Of a DNA stretch of 64,000 nt, positions 33,865-41,784 are shown in pieces. How positions within the stretch are numbered: position 1 is the first letter of the stretch; every line of letters starts with the position of its first letter. The DNA is from JBARRO01 sp049644265 (GTDB lineage Bacteria > Bacteroidota > Ignavibacteria > UBA10030). The notes below the pieces were generated by a model. The model ran no database searches. It worked only from the letters and a program-made list of their open reading frames with translations, and was not told the DNA's origin. The stretch is from NCBI GenBank assembly GCA_049644265.1, contig JBARRO010000139.1, forward strand, positions 5,993 through 69,992, read 5' to 3'. Made by a program: the position numbers and the translations under genes.

Positions 33865-34085
33865 CCACGAAGTACTATGAGCTACCACGAAGGACACTAA
33901 GAACACGAAGAGAATATTGAGTATGAATCATGAATCCCGGCGGCTTTCTTTTTCCACGAAGCACTATGAACTACCGCGAAGGACACGAAGAGAATATTGA
34001 GTGTGTGCCTTGAATCCCTGAAATCACTCAACGACTCACGGACTCATAGACTGTAGACTCATCTACTCCACTACTCACTTCGTTC
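33849..34085. repeat. Direct tandem duplication plus GACTCATAG words in a gene-free gap
   Basis: A segment starting in the 3' arm of the terminator is present twice: 33849-33937 (89 bp) and 33938-34017 (80 bp). The copies differ by a few bases and by loss of 9 bases, one ACACTAAGA-type unit, in the second. Each copy carries CGGCGGCTTTCTTTTT and the ACACGAAGG words. From about 34025 the GAGTCTAT family appears in reverse (GACTCACG / GACTCATAGACTG / GACTCATC). Nothing else is recognisable in 33792-34115. Confidence 0.8.
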
Positions 34086-34115
34086 CCGCCTCAATTATTC
34101 ATATATTAGTCCACC

Positions 34116-34337
34116 ATGTCAGACAAGATACTCCTCATTGCATTTGGAACACTGTCCACGATCGGGCTGATCATTGGGGCGTTGGGCATCTACTTCGCTA
34201 TGAAGAGCGCCAAGAAAAAGGACGGCGAAATCAGCATGGCGCTCTGGTCGATGGCAGCCCTCGCAGGATTCACCGTCGCAGGCATGTGCTGGGCGTACTT
34301 TCTTATTCCCATCCTTATGAACCACCTCTTCAACTGA
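34116..34337 (+). CDS. Small two-helix membrane protein
   Basis: A 73-residue protein with two hydrophobic helices (about 5-28 and 42-66) separated by a basic loop MKSAKKKDGE, suggesting N-out/C-out with a cytoplasmic loop. I do not recognise a family. The start is not supported by a strong Shine-Dalgarno, but the codon pattern looks coding, and the next gene begins nine bases after its stop on the same strand, so the two are probably co-transcribed. Confidence 0.6.
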   Translation: MSDKILLIAFGTLSTIGLIIGALGIYFAMKSAKKKDGEISMALWSMAALAGFTVAGMCWAYFLIPILMNHLFN

Positions 34338-34346
34338 GTATCCGCT

Positions 34347-34976
34347 GTGGCACCGAAACTCTGCCCCAAGATCATCCTCGAAGGCACTCGACTCACGCTG
34401 AAAACGGAAATTGCTTTTGCCATGAACGAGCACCCGCGGATTGTCGGACCGAAAAAGTATCGTTACCACTCCCCTCTCATCTCAGCGGAATGGTGCGCGT
34501 TCACGAATTTCCCCTGGGGACGCGGACTCATCAATTTTGCGCCCGAGGAAGAAGCGCTTGCCCTTGAAACCTATGGAACGTGGGTGCGCCTCTTTGAACT
34601 CCAACGATTCTATTCGTGGATTATCGATCGCTTTCACATTTCCACGCAGGCGTACCAGCTTCAAAGCCGCGGGAAACACTATGACTTCCGGTGGCTGGAA
34701 GACCGGATGCTTCCCCTTGGTTTTCGGCTTGTGTTCTGTACGCGGAGTCCCGAGTCGTTCGAGGCCGCCCGGGCGGAGCGATTGAAAGTCTCCGGAAATC
34801 CCTCTCAGTACGACGATTTGAACGTGTTCAAATATGAACAAGAGCTGATGAGAAGGCTCGTCGCCGAATCGAAGCTGCCAACGATGGGGCTCGATATCTC
34901 CGACGGAAACATCGCCGAGGCAACGCGCAAAATCGCTGATTGGCTCGAAGAGACCGGCGGGCTCTATGCCGGATAA
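34347..34976 (+). CDS. P-loop kinase-like protein with an altered Walker A
   Basis: A 209-residue protein that starts with GTG. The N-terminus KIILEGTRLTLKTEIAFAMNEHP is laid out like a nucleoside/nucleotide kinase P-loop (strand, GxxxxGKT, helix), but the residue before Lys is Leu (GTRLTLKT), where Gly is nearly invariant. The rest fits a small kinase: FYSWIIDRFHISTQAYQ (a DRxxxS-like region), RLVFCTRSPESFEAARAERLK (LID-like, Arg-rich), and a C-terminal LDISDGNIAEATRKIADWLEE. I do not recognise the specific family. Its 3' end overlaps the MFS gene by 11 bases. A thymidylate-kinase-like enzyme with a modified loop, or an inactive relative, are both possible. Confidence 0.65.
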   Translation: MAPKLCPKIILEGTRLTLKTEIAFAMNEHPRIVGPKKYRYHSPLISAEWCAFTNFPWGRGLINFAPEEEALALETYGTWVRLFELQRFYSWIIDRFHISTQAYQLQSRGKHYDFRWLEDRMLPLGFRLVFCTRSPESFEAARAERLKVSGNPSQYDDLNVFKYEQELMRRLVAESKLPTMGLDISDGNIAEATRKIADWLEETGGLYAG

Positions 34977-36216
34977 GCCCATCGCGGGTCGGGACCCGTA
35001 CCAATCCCTCCGCTACCCTGAATTCCGCAATTACCTGCTCGCTTCCTTCCTCCTGACCGTCGCACTTCTAGTTCAGGAAGTGATCATCGGGTATGAGTTG
35101 TACAAAGTCACGCATGATCCCCTCGCGCTCGGACTGACGGGACTCGCGGAAGCTCTGCCATTCATCGGACTTTCGCTTTTTGGCGGACACATCGCAGACC
35201 GGGTAAGCAAGCGAAAGATTATTCTCTGGAGTGTCGCCAGCGTGTTTGTGTGCTCAGTGATGCTGCATTTGTTTGCCAGAAATGCGCAACGTGTTTCTCC
35301 AACGGCTCTCGTGGCAGTCATGTATGCGGTCATCGCCTTCATCGGAGTCTGCCGTGCATTTCAATCCCCTGCCTCGGCCTCTCTCAGGGCATTCCTGACT
35401 CCGATTGCGGCCTACGAAAACGCGTCCACCTGGAACAGTTCCTCCTGGCAGGTCGGCTCCATCGTGGGGCCTGCCATTTCAGGATTCGTTTATGCACTGC
35501 TGGGATTCTCCAACACGCTCCTTCTTGTGGTCATCCTCGTCGCCGGATCGTTTCTTCTCTACTCCAGAATCGAAGATAAACCGGTGCCCGTACCCAACAA
35601 GACGGACAATCTCATGGCGAGTCTCCGGGAGGGAATCGCATTTGTATTCCGGACGAAAATCATTTTCTATGCAATCTCGCTGGACTTGTTTTCCGTTCTG
35701 TTTGGCGGAGTTGTCGCAATTCTTCCGATCTTTGCGGAGGATATTCTGCGTGTCGGCCCCGAGGGACTCGGTATCCTCCGCTCCGCCCCGTCGGTCGGTG
35801 CCGTGCTGACGCTCGTGATCGTCTCGCGCATATCAGTCATGGAACGTGCCTGGCAGAATCTCCTCATCGCGGTGACGGGATTTGGCATTTCGATTCTGAT
35901 CTTTGCCCTGTCACCGTGGATGTGGTTATCGACGGCGGCTCTCTTTTTCAGCGGCGCATTTGACAGCGTCAGCGTTGTCATTCGGGGGACGCTGCTTCAG
36001 CTGCTCACACCCGATGAAATGCGGGGCCGGGTGATGGGCGTGAACGGAATGTTTGTCAGCTCGTCCAATGAGATCGGCGCATTTGAATCGGGCCTCGCCG
36101 CGCGGCTCCTTGGGACAATTCCCTCTGTGGTCTTCGGCGGCGCGATGACCCTCATGATTGTCGCATGGGTGTATGCGCGATCCAAGGAGCTGCTGAAGGG
36201 AAATTTGAGGGTGTAG
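34966..36216 (+). CDS. MFS transporter, MFS_3/EntS-like exporter
   Basis: A 416-residue inner-membrane protein with twelve predicted helices. It opens YQSLRYPEFRNYLLASFLLTVALLVQEVIIGYELY, has the MFS loop 2-3 motif GGHIADRVSKRKIILW, and after helix 6 the stretch ASTWNSSSWQVGSIVGPAISGFVY. These features characterise the enterobactin exporter-like (MFS_3) group, which exports siderophores or drugs. The substrate is unknown and no siderophore genes are near. The start overlaps the end of the preceding gene by 11 bases. Confidence 0.88.
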   Translation: MPDKPIAGRDPYQSLRYPEFRNYLLASFLLTVALLVQEVIIGYELYKVTHDPLALGLTGLAEALPFIGLSLFGGHIADRVSKRKIILWSVASVFVCSVMLHLFARNAQRVSPTALVAVMYAVIAFIGVCRAFQSPASASLRAFLTPIAAYENASTWNSSSWQVGSIVGPAISGFVYALLGFSNTLLLVVILVAGSFLLYSRIEDKPVPVPNKTDNLMASLREGIAFVFRTKIIFYAISLDLFSVLFGGVVAILPIFAEDILRVGPEGLGILRSAPSVGAVLTLVIVSRISVMERAWQNLLIAVTGFGISILIFALSPWMWLSTAALFFSGAFDSVSVVIRGTLLQLLTPDEMRGRVMGVNGMFVSSSNEIGAFESGLAARLLGTIPSVVFGGAMTLMIVAWVYARSKELLKGNLRV

Positions 36217-36224
36217 GGGGAGGA

Positions 36225-36372
36225 AGGTAGATGTGAGATGTGTGATTTGAGTTTCGAGTTTGAAGTTTGGAGTTTGAAGTTCAAGGTTTAAAGGTGTTGC
36301 CAGTTTACCAGTCTCCAGTAACCAGTTCACGGTTCACTATTCACGATTCACTATTCACCACTCATTGCTCTA
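36225..36372. repeat. Word repeats GAGTTTG then TTCACTA, reaching the next coding frame
   Basis: 36238-36295 holds GAGTTTCGAGTTTGAAGTTTG-type 7-10 bp units. 36320-36372 holds TTCACGG, TTCACTA, TTCACGA, TTCACTA, TTCACCA, CTCATTG. The second block ends exactly where recognisable coding sequence of the next gene begins. Confidence 0.75.
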
Positions 36373-36480
36373 ACTGCTATCTTCAACCTCGAATCCGAAA
36401 TCCTGCGTGAACACTCGAAACGGCAGGCGCTGAGAATTGCCGGCTGGATTGGTGCGGACAAAGGTCGTTTCCGAAAACTC

Positions 36481-36912
36481 ATGGGGCTTTTCCTCCGTGG
36501 CGACTACCGGGTAACTCAAAGGTCTGCATGGATCGTCAGCCACTGTGCGGACAGGCATCCTTTCCTGATTGACGCATGGCTCAAACCCATGGTGAAGAGA
36601 ATGCGCGAACCCGGCGTACACGACGCGGTCAGGCGGAACGGCATGCGGATTCTTCAGAACGTCGAGATCCCACGGCCGTTGATGGGGACAGTCGCTTCTC
36701 TTTGCTTTGAATACCTCTCTTCCGTCGATGCTCCTATTGCCGTGAAAGCAAACTCGATGACTGTCCTGGCCAACATTGCGCGGCGCGAGCCGGATCTCCG
36801 CCATGAGCTTGAGGCAATCGTACAGCAAATGATGCCCTACGTCGGTGCAGCACTTCGCTCAAGGGGCCGACAAGTTCTGAAGGTTCTCGCCGCGGTGCAG
36901 CAAGCCCGATAG
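36481..36912 (+). CDS. HEAT-like helical protein of unknown function, 5' end uncertain
   Basis: The first ATG is at 36481 (143 residues), but the same frame reads without a stop from 36322. From about 36376 it looks like natural protein: AIFNLESEILREHSKRQALR, then IAGWIGADKGRFRKLMGLFLRGDYRVTQRSAWIVSHCADRHP. I recall short conserved proteins of this type in Bacteroidota-like genomes beginning near that point. There is no ATG, GTG or TTG upstream in frame; the only options are ATT, ATC or CTG codons. The region just before is TTCACTA repeat, which may have replaced the original start. The protein is all-helical with paired helices as in HEAT-like repeats. Function unknown. Confidence 0.6.
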   Translation: MGLFLRGDYRVTQRSAWIVSHCADRHPFLIDAWLKPMVKRMREPGVHDAVRRNGMRILQNVEIPRPLMGTVASLCFEYLSSVDAPIAVKANSMTVLANIARREPDLRHELEAIVQQMMPYVGAALRSRGRQVLKVLAAVQQAR

Positions 36913-37037
36913 AAAAACTTCCCCAATTATTTCTTCGCTCGTCTGTACGAATTCCCAATCCCGGTAGCAACCTTTTTGTTCTTCCCCTCGTCTAATCTCT
37001 GTAACCCCCGAAACACTTTTCTCAGGTTTGATGTACG

Positions 37038-38255
37038 ATGGATTTTTCAGGGTTGGGCCGATCTGCTGGCCTTGTTCTCATTTGCTTCCTTCTGTCTCCA
37101 TTGAGTCGTGCGAACTCAGCCGATGTATGGCGTTGGACCGGCGACAATACATTTGAACCCGGACCGGGTCCGTCCATGCGATTCGACGAAATCCTCGAAC
37201 GCGCAGCGCTTCTTCCTCCCACCGAACGCCTTCACATGATCGACAGCATCCTGGCCACCCTGAACGGCTTCCCCTACATTGAATCGGACACGGTCGCTAC
37301 GTTCATTTATCGCGGGGACGCGAAGGAAGTCACCGTTGCGTCGGATGCGAATGGCTGGGATGCGGGATCAGACTACATGATCAGAATTCCAGATACCGAT
37401 GTCTGGTTCTTCCAGGATAACTTTGAACCGGATGCACGCATCGAGTACAACTTCATCGTGAACGGCAAGCACCCGGTGGTCGACCCAATGGCCTCGAATC
37501 AATTCGGTTCGGTCTCCGAGGTCCGCATGCCGAAGTATTCGGCACCCTGGGAAATCGAATACCTGACCGACATTCCGCACGGAACGGTAAAGGATACGGC
37601 GATTTCAAGCGAGGTGTTGAAGGAAACACGCCAGGTGCGTGTCTATCTTCCTCCCAACTATTTTGACGCGCAATCCGACAGCTTCGGACTGGCCGTATTT
37701 CACGACGGATCAGAGTTTCTTTCCATTGGGCAGGCGAGAAATGTCCTTGATCGTCTGGCCTATGAGCGGATGATGGAGCCGGTCATCGCGGTGTTCGTAC
37801 CGCCGGAAAACCGCAGAGAAGAGTATATCGGCTCACAGACGGATGATTTCGCCCGATTCCTAGCGAACGAGCTTGTTCCCCAACTGAGCTCCAGATATAA
37901 AATAAAAGCCGCCCCAAAATTCCATGCCGTCTCTGGTTTTTCCAACGGCGGAAACTCTGCACTCTGGACTGCACAACGGTTCCCGTCAGTCTATGGCAAC
38001 GCGGCGTCGTTTTCCGGAAATCTCACAGCAGCAACCATGGACGCATACCGTGACAGTCTCGCTGTGCCACTGCGGCTCTACGTTGAATCTGGAACCTATA
38101 CAGATTTTCTCCAGGAGGCTCTTCAGTTCTCCTCCGTCGTCAGGACAAAAGGACATAGCCTGCGATTCGACGTTGCCCACGAGGGGCACAGCTGGGCAAA
38201 CGTGAGAGCCCATCTCCGCCGCGCCTTACAGTTCTTCTTTCCTCCGGGCAATTGA
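37038..38255 (+). CDS. Exported esterase (enterochelin esterase-like) with N-terminal CBM48-like domain
   Basis: 405 residues with a signal peptide (about 1-27). Residues about 80-165 resemble an isoamylase-type/CBM48 beta-sandwich (VATFIYRGDAKEVTVASDANGWD ... YNFIVNGKHPVVDP). The alpha/beta-hydrolase domain follows from about 185: VRVYLPPNYFD, LAVFHDGSEFL, the nucleophile elbow SGFSNGGNSA with Ser302, an acid in the ESGTYTD region and a C-terminal His in AHEGHSWANVR (residue 381 or 384). This layout matches the Fes/esterase-D-like group used on siderophore esters or on feruloyl and acetyl esters of polysaccharides. The substrate is not determined by context. Confidence 0.88.
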   Translation: MDFSGLGRSAGLVLICFLLSPLSRANSADVWRWTGDNTFEPGPGPSMRFDEILERAALLPPTERLHMIDSILATLNGFPYIESDTVATFIYRGDAKEVTVASDANGWDAGSDYMIRIPDTDVWFFQDNFEPDARIEYNFIVNGKHPVVDPMASNQFGSVSEVRMPKYSAPWEIEYLTDIPHGTVKDTAISSEVLKETRQVRVYLPPNYFDAQSDSFGLAVFHDGSEFLSIGQARNVLDRLAYERMMEPVIAVFVPPENRREEYIGSQTDDFARFLANELVPQLSSRYKIKAAPKFHAVSGFSNGGNSALWTAQRFPSVYGNAASFSGNLTAATMDAYRDSLAVPLRLYVESGTYTDFLQEALQFSSVVRTKGHSLRFDVAHEGHSWANVRAHLRRALQFFFPPGN

Positions 38256-38325
38256 TTTTCACCCCCCGAGTCGCTACTTTCCATCCTCAAAGTTCAATCT
38301 CCTCCATCTTACCAAAGGAAGTTTC

Positions 38326-40020
38326 ATGAGATTTCTGCCCGCTCTTGTCCTGGTTTGTGTTGCCATCATTTCATTCTCGGGTGCACGCCCGAAACCCTCA
38401 AAGTCCGGGGAGTGGGATTCATTCCTGAAGGACTTCATTGAACGCTATTTTGTCCTGCATCCTGACTTTGCAGTCTACTCGGGACGCCATGAGTTCGACG
38501 GCAGGTTCCCGGACTGGACTCCTGACGGATTGAAGGCGCAGGCCGCCTGGCTGCACGATCAACGGAAGACGGCAATGTCATACGACGGAAGAGCTCTCGA
38601 CGATCGGCAGCGATTTGAACGGGACTACCTTGCGGCAATCATCGACAAGGACCTGTTCTGGCTGGAGGAGGCCGAGGCTCCTTTCCGTAACCCGACGTTC
38701 TATTCCATCGACCCGAATGTCTATGTGGCAAGGCCCTACGCACCTCTGGAGACAAGAATGCGGGCGTACACCATGTATGCAAAGGGCATTCCTTCCGTGG
38801 CAACGCAGATCAGGAAGAATCTCCGTACGCCGCTCCCGCGGACGTTTGTCGATATCGGAAGGATTACGTTCGGCGGGCTGGCTTCATACTACGCGAACGA
38901 TGTTCCCGCTGTCTTTGCAGGCGTAAAGGATCAAGCCCTCCAGTCGGAGTTTAAAGCGGCAAATGCAGAAGCCATCAAAGCGATGAAAGAGCTTGACGCA
39001 TGGTTCGCAGGGCAAGCCCCCATGGCGACAAGCAACTTTGCACTCGGCACAAAGGTTTTTGCAGACATGCTGCGTGCGACGGAGCTTGTTGATACTCCGC
39101 TGGACGACCTCATGAACATTGGAAAGGCGGACCTCGAACGAAATCTCGTGGCGCTCCGCGATGCATGTGCCGCCTATGCGCCGGGCAAGACTGTGGCAGA
39201 GTGCATTCGAATGGTTCAGTCCAGAAAGCCAACAGGTGGTCCTATCGATGGGGCACGCAAACAACTCAGCGACCTCCGGAAGTACGTCGTAGAGAAGAAT
39301 CTTGTGAGCGTTCCGGGAACAGAAGAAGCGCAGGTTCAAGAAGCTCCTCCTTACCAGCGCTGGAATTTCGCATACATCGATATCCCCGGGCCGTATGAAA
39401 AAGGGCTCCCCTCCGTCTATTATATCGCACCACCCGACACTTCGTGGACACCCAAGGAACGCGAAGAGTATATCCCCGGCGAAGCGGACCTTCTTTTTAC
39501 TTCGGTGCATGAAGTCTGGCCGGGGCATTTTCTTCAATTCCTGCATTCCAACCGATCGCCTTCGAAGTTCGGTCAGATTTTTGTCGGCTACGCGTTTGCC
39601 GAGGGCTGGGCACACTACGCAGAGGAGATGATGTGGGAGGCGGGTCTTGGCAGCGGAGATCAGGAGACCCACATCGGCCAGCTGTTGAATGCCCTCCTTC
39701 GGAACGTTCGGTTCATCTCTGCGATCGGTTTACACACGGGAACGATGACAGTGGAGGATTCGGAAAAGATGTTCCGGGAGAAAGCGTATCAGGATGCGGG
39801 AACGGCGAAGCAACAGGCCGCACGCGGTACCTTCGATCCGGCGTATCTGAATTACACCATGGGCAAACTGATGATCCGGAAGCTGCGGGACGACTGGACT
39901 GCATTGCGCGGGGGTCGAACTGCATGGAAGGAATTCCATGACAAGCTTCTCTCCTTCGGCGGCCCTCCGATTCCCCTTGTGCGAAGAGCGTTGATGGGGA
40001 AGCCGGGACCATTGTTCTAG
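38326..40020 (+). CDS. DUF885 family exported metallopeptidase-like protein
   Basis: A 564-residue protein with a signal peptide (MRFLPALVLVCVAIISFSGA). The defining motif is HEVWPGH (His395, Glu396, His401), the HExxPGH zinc-type signature of DUF885 proteins. AEGWAHYAEEMMWEAG follows about 30 residues later and supplies the third metal ligand Glu. The N-terminal half is helical and includes RFERDYLAAIIDKDLFWLEE. Family members are thought to be peptidases but few have been tested. It directly follows the esterase gene (70 bases). Confidence 0.9.
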   Translation: MRFLPALVLVCVAIISFSGARPKPSKSGEWDSFLKDFIERYFVLHPDFAVYSGRHEFDGRFPDWTPDGLKAQAAWLHDQRKTAMSYDGRALDDRQRFERDYLAAIIDKDLFWLEEAEAPFRNPTFYSIDPNVYVARPYAPLETRMRAYTMYAKGIPSVATQIRKNLRTPLPRTFVDIGRITFGGLASYYANDVPAVFAGVKDQALQSEFKAANAEAIKAMKELDAWFAGQAPMATSNFALGTKVFADMLRATELVDTPLDDLMNIGKADLERNLVALRDACAAYAPGKTVAECIRMVQSRKPTGGPIDGARKQLSDLRKYVVEKNLVSVPGTEEAQVQEAPPYQRWNFAYIDIPGPYEKGLPSVYYIAPPDTSWTPKEREEYIPGEADLLFTSVHEVWPGHFLQFLHSNRSPSKFGQIFVGYAFAEGWAHYAEEMMWEAGLGSGDQETHIGQLLNALLRNVRFISAIGLHTGTMTVEDSEKMFREKAYQDAGTAKQQAARGTFDPAYLNYTMGKLMIRKLRDDWTALRGGRTAWKEFHDKLLSFGGPPIPLVRRALMGKPGPLF

Positions 40021-40195
40021 CTCCGGTGTTTGAAAAGCAAACCGCAAAGAACCGCAAAGCTCGCCGCCAGTTTTTTGGCGAGGGGGCGCAAAGATCACGT
40101 ATCATTTTCCTTTGCGCCTTCTCGGCGCTCTTTGAGGTTCAATGTTAGAGGAGTCTCTCGGAATCGCCTTCCAACCATCCGTCTGATCAACGACT
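40021..40195. other. Gap with CCGCAAAG words and a short hairpin
   Basis: AACCGCAAAG / AACCGCAAAG units at 40040-40060, then CTCGCC ... GGCGAG (about 40061-40083) forming a 6-bp stem around GCCAGTTTTTT, then a GCGCAAAG...CTTTGCGC inverted pair (about 40087-40120). Possibly ends the DUF885 transcript. No coding potential seen. Confidence 0.4.
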
Positions 40196-40777
40196 GTGGA
40201 AATCGGAACCACTCTGTATGTCACAACGCGACGCCAGTGGCGCGCATGGTTACGGGCCAATTGCGCGCGCAAGAAGGAAATCTGGCTGATTTATTACAAG
40301 AAGAATTCCGGAAAGCCGAGGATTCCGTATAACGACTCGGTCGAAGAGGCGCTCTGCTACGGTTGGATCGACAGCATTCTCAAACCCATCGACAGCGAAA
40401 AATACGCTCAGCGGTTTTCTCCACGCCGAAAGGACAGCAAATTCTTGTCCGAGATGAATCGCGAGCGTGTCAGAAGGTTGATGAAGGAAGGGAAGATGAC
40501 GTCAGCAGGTCTCACAGCTATCAGGCATCTTCTCGACGGCAAGGGCAGGGATCCGGCGATCCACGACAATCAGCTTGTTCTTCCTGCTGGCTTGAAACGG
40601 GCGCTCAAAAAGGATCCTCAGACCTGGAAGAATTTTTCCAAATTCCCCGAATCTTACAAGAAAATACGCATCGGCTGGATCGTGGCAGCGAGACACAGAC
40701 GGGAGATTTACCGGCAGCGGCTGCGGTACTTCCTGAGAATGACTGCACAGAATAAGAAGTTTGGGATGGTGAAGTAG
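40196..40777 (+). CDS. YdeI/OmpD-associated family protein
   Basis: A 193-residue cytoplasmic protein starting at GTG 40196. The family signature is plain: TTRRQWRAWLRANCARKKEIWLIYYKK, then the conserved core VEEALCYGWIDSILKPID, YAQRFSPRRKDSKFLSEMNRERV, and the C-terminal YKKIRIGWIVAARHRREIYRQRL (the latter region usually helical). YdeI-like proteins have been linked to bacteriocin resistance and membrane integrity but have no known activity. It is monocistronic as far as can be seen. Confidence 0.88.
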   Translation: MEIGTTLYVTTRRQWRAWLRANCARKKEIWLIYYKKNSGKPRIPYNDSVEEALCYGWIDSILKPIDSEKYAQRFSPRRKDSKFLSEMNRERVRRLMKEGKMTSAGLTAIRHLLDGKGRDPAIHDNQLVLPAGLKRALKKDPQTWKNFSKFPESYKKIRIGWIVAARHRREIYRQRLRYFLRMTAQNKKFGMVK

Positions 40778-40782
40778 GGGGA

Positions 40783-40978
40783 TGGGAGAGGTGAGATGTA
40801 AGATGTGGGATGTAAGAAGTGAGATGTGAGTTTCGAGTTTTCGGTTCTGAGTTTAGAGTTCAAAGTTCAGGTTACACTCTACCTATCACTTTTCGCTTTT
40901 CATTTTTCACTGTTCACTGTTTGCTTTTCACCTTTCACTTTTCGCTTTTCACTGTTTACAGTTCACCATCCGCGAGCA
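40783..40978. repeat. Long block of GAGATGT, GAGTTTCG and TTCACTTT words
   Basis: About 195 bases of three successive families: GGTGAGATGTAAGATGTGGGATG (40785-40830), GAGTTTCGAGTTTTCGG / GAGTTTAGAGTTCAAAG (40830-40870), and TTTTCGCTTTTCATTTTTCACTG / TTCACTG / TTCACCTTTCAC (40885-40975). The frame of the following gene stays open through the last two blocks and would encode a Phe/Ser/Leu-rich extension. Confidence 0.75.
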
Positions 40979-40981
40979 TCC

Positions 40982-41596
40982 GTGAGTAGCCGCTTCCGAC
41001 ATATCGCTCTCCTTCTCAGCTTCCTCGCAATTTTCATCTGGTCCGTGATCTATCCCAAGGATCTTTTCACCTGGTTTCTCGAAGTTTTCCCGGCAATCAT
41101 CGGACTCTGGGTCCTTCTTGCCACGTATAAACGATTCCCGTTGTCGGATCTGGTGTACGGATTAATCTGGATTCACGCAATCATTCTTGTTATCGGCGGA
41201 CACTACACGTATGCCGAGATGCCGTTGTTCAGCTGGATCAGAGACACGTTTCATCAGTCGCGAAATTACTATGACAGAGTGGGGCACTTCGCGCAGGGGT
41301 TTATCCCGGCGATGATTGCGCGCGAGGTGCTCTTACGAACAACCTCTCTGAAACGCAGCAAAATGCTGACGTTCATTATTGTCTCAATTTGTCTCGCAAT
41401 CAGCGCCGTTTATGAACTGATCGAATGGGGAGTTGCGGAGGCGACCGGTTCAGCTGCCGACGCTTTTTTGGGAAGTCAGGGAGATGTGTGGGACACGCAG
41501 TGGGATATGTTTACGGCGTTGTGTGGGGCGATGATTTCCGTTGGGACACTCTCCCGGGCGCATGATCGCTCGATGTCGAGGTTGCCTTCCGAATGA
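40982..41596 (+). CDS. YjdF-like inner membrane protein (DUF2238)
   Basis: A polytopic membrane protein of 204 residues from the GTG at 40982. The frame is open from 40826, but that extra 52-residue stretch is encoded by the word repeat and I judge it not to be original protein. Family features: LEVFPAIIGLWVLLATYKRFPLSDLVYGLIWIHAIILVIGGHYTYAEMP, YYDRVGHFAQGFIPAMIAREVLLR, SAVYELIEWGVAEATG, and FLGSQGDVWDTQWDMFTALCGA, all typical of DUF2238. Six or so helices. Conserved charged residues (D-R-x-G-H, E-x-x-E-W, D-x-W-D-x-x-W-D) sit at the membrane surface; function unknown. Confidence 0.85.
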   Translation: MSSRFRHIALLLSFLAIFIWSVIYPKDLFTWFLEVFPAIIGLWVLLATYKRFPLSDLVYGLIWIHAIILVIGGHYTYAEMPLFSWIRDTFHQSRNYYDRVGHFAQGFIPAMIAREVLLRTTSLKRSKMLTFIIVSICLAISAVYELIEWGVAEATGSAADAFLGSQGDVWDTQWDMFTALCGAMISVGTLSRAHDRSMSRLPSE

Positions 41597-41648
41597 TCCT
41601 GCTTCATATTTCTTTATCAGATCCTTCCTTGAATTGCCGTCCTCTTCT

Positions 41649-41667
41649 GTCGGCCTAAAAGGCCGAC
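41649..41667. repeat. Short palindromic hairpin GTCGGCC-TAAAA-GGCCGAC
   Basis: A perfect 7-bp stem with a 5-base loop, followed by CTACCGG and no T-tract. It resembles the interspersed palindromic units found in many environmental genomes rather than a terminator. It lies between the convergent YjdF-like and cytochrome genes. Confidence 0.4.
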
Positions 41668-41719
41668 CTACCGGGGATGGAAATGATCCTATTCGTGTTC
41701 TTCGTGTCCTTCGTGGTAC

Positions 41720-41755
41720 AAAAAAAAGCGTGGGAAGAAAAATCTCTTCCCACGC
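41720..41755 (-). terminator. Intrinsic terminator of the multihaem cytochrome gene
   Basis: A perfect 11-bp stem (GCGTGGGAAGA / TCTTCCCACGC) with a 6-base loop, followed on the minus strand by eight T. It lies 30 bases after the cytochrome stop codon. Confidence 0.93.
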
Positions 41756-41784
41756 CCGGAGGATACAAGAAGACAGCCTGGCGG

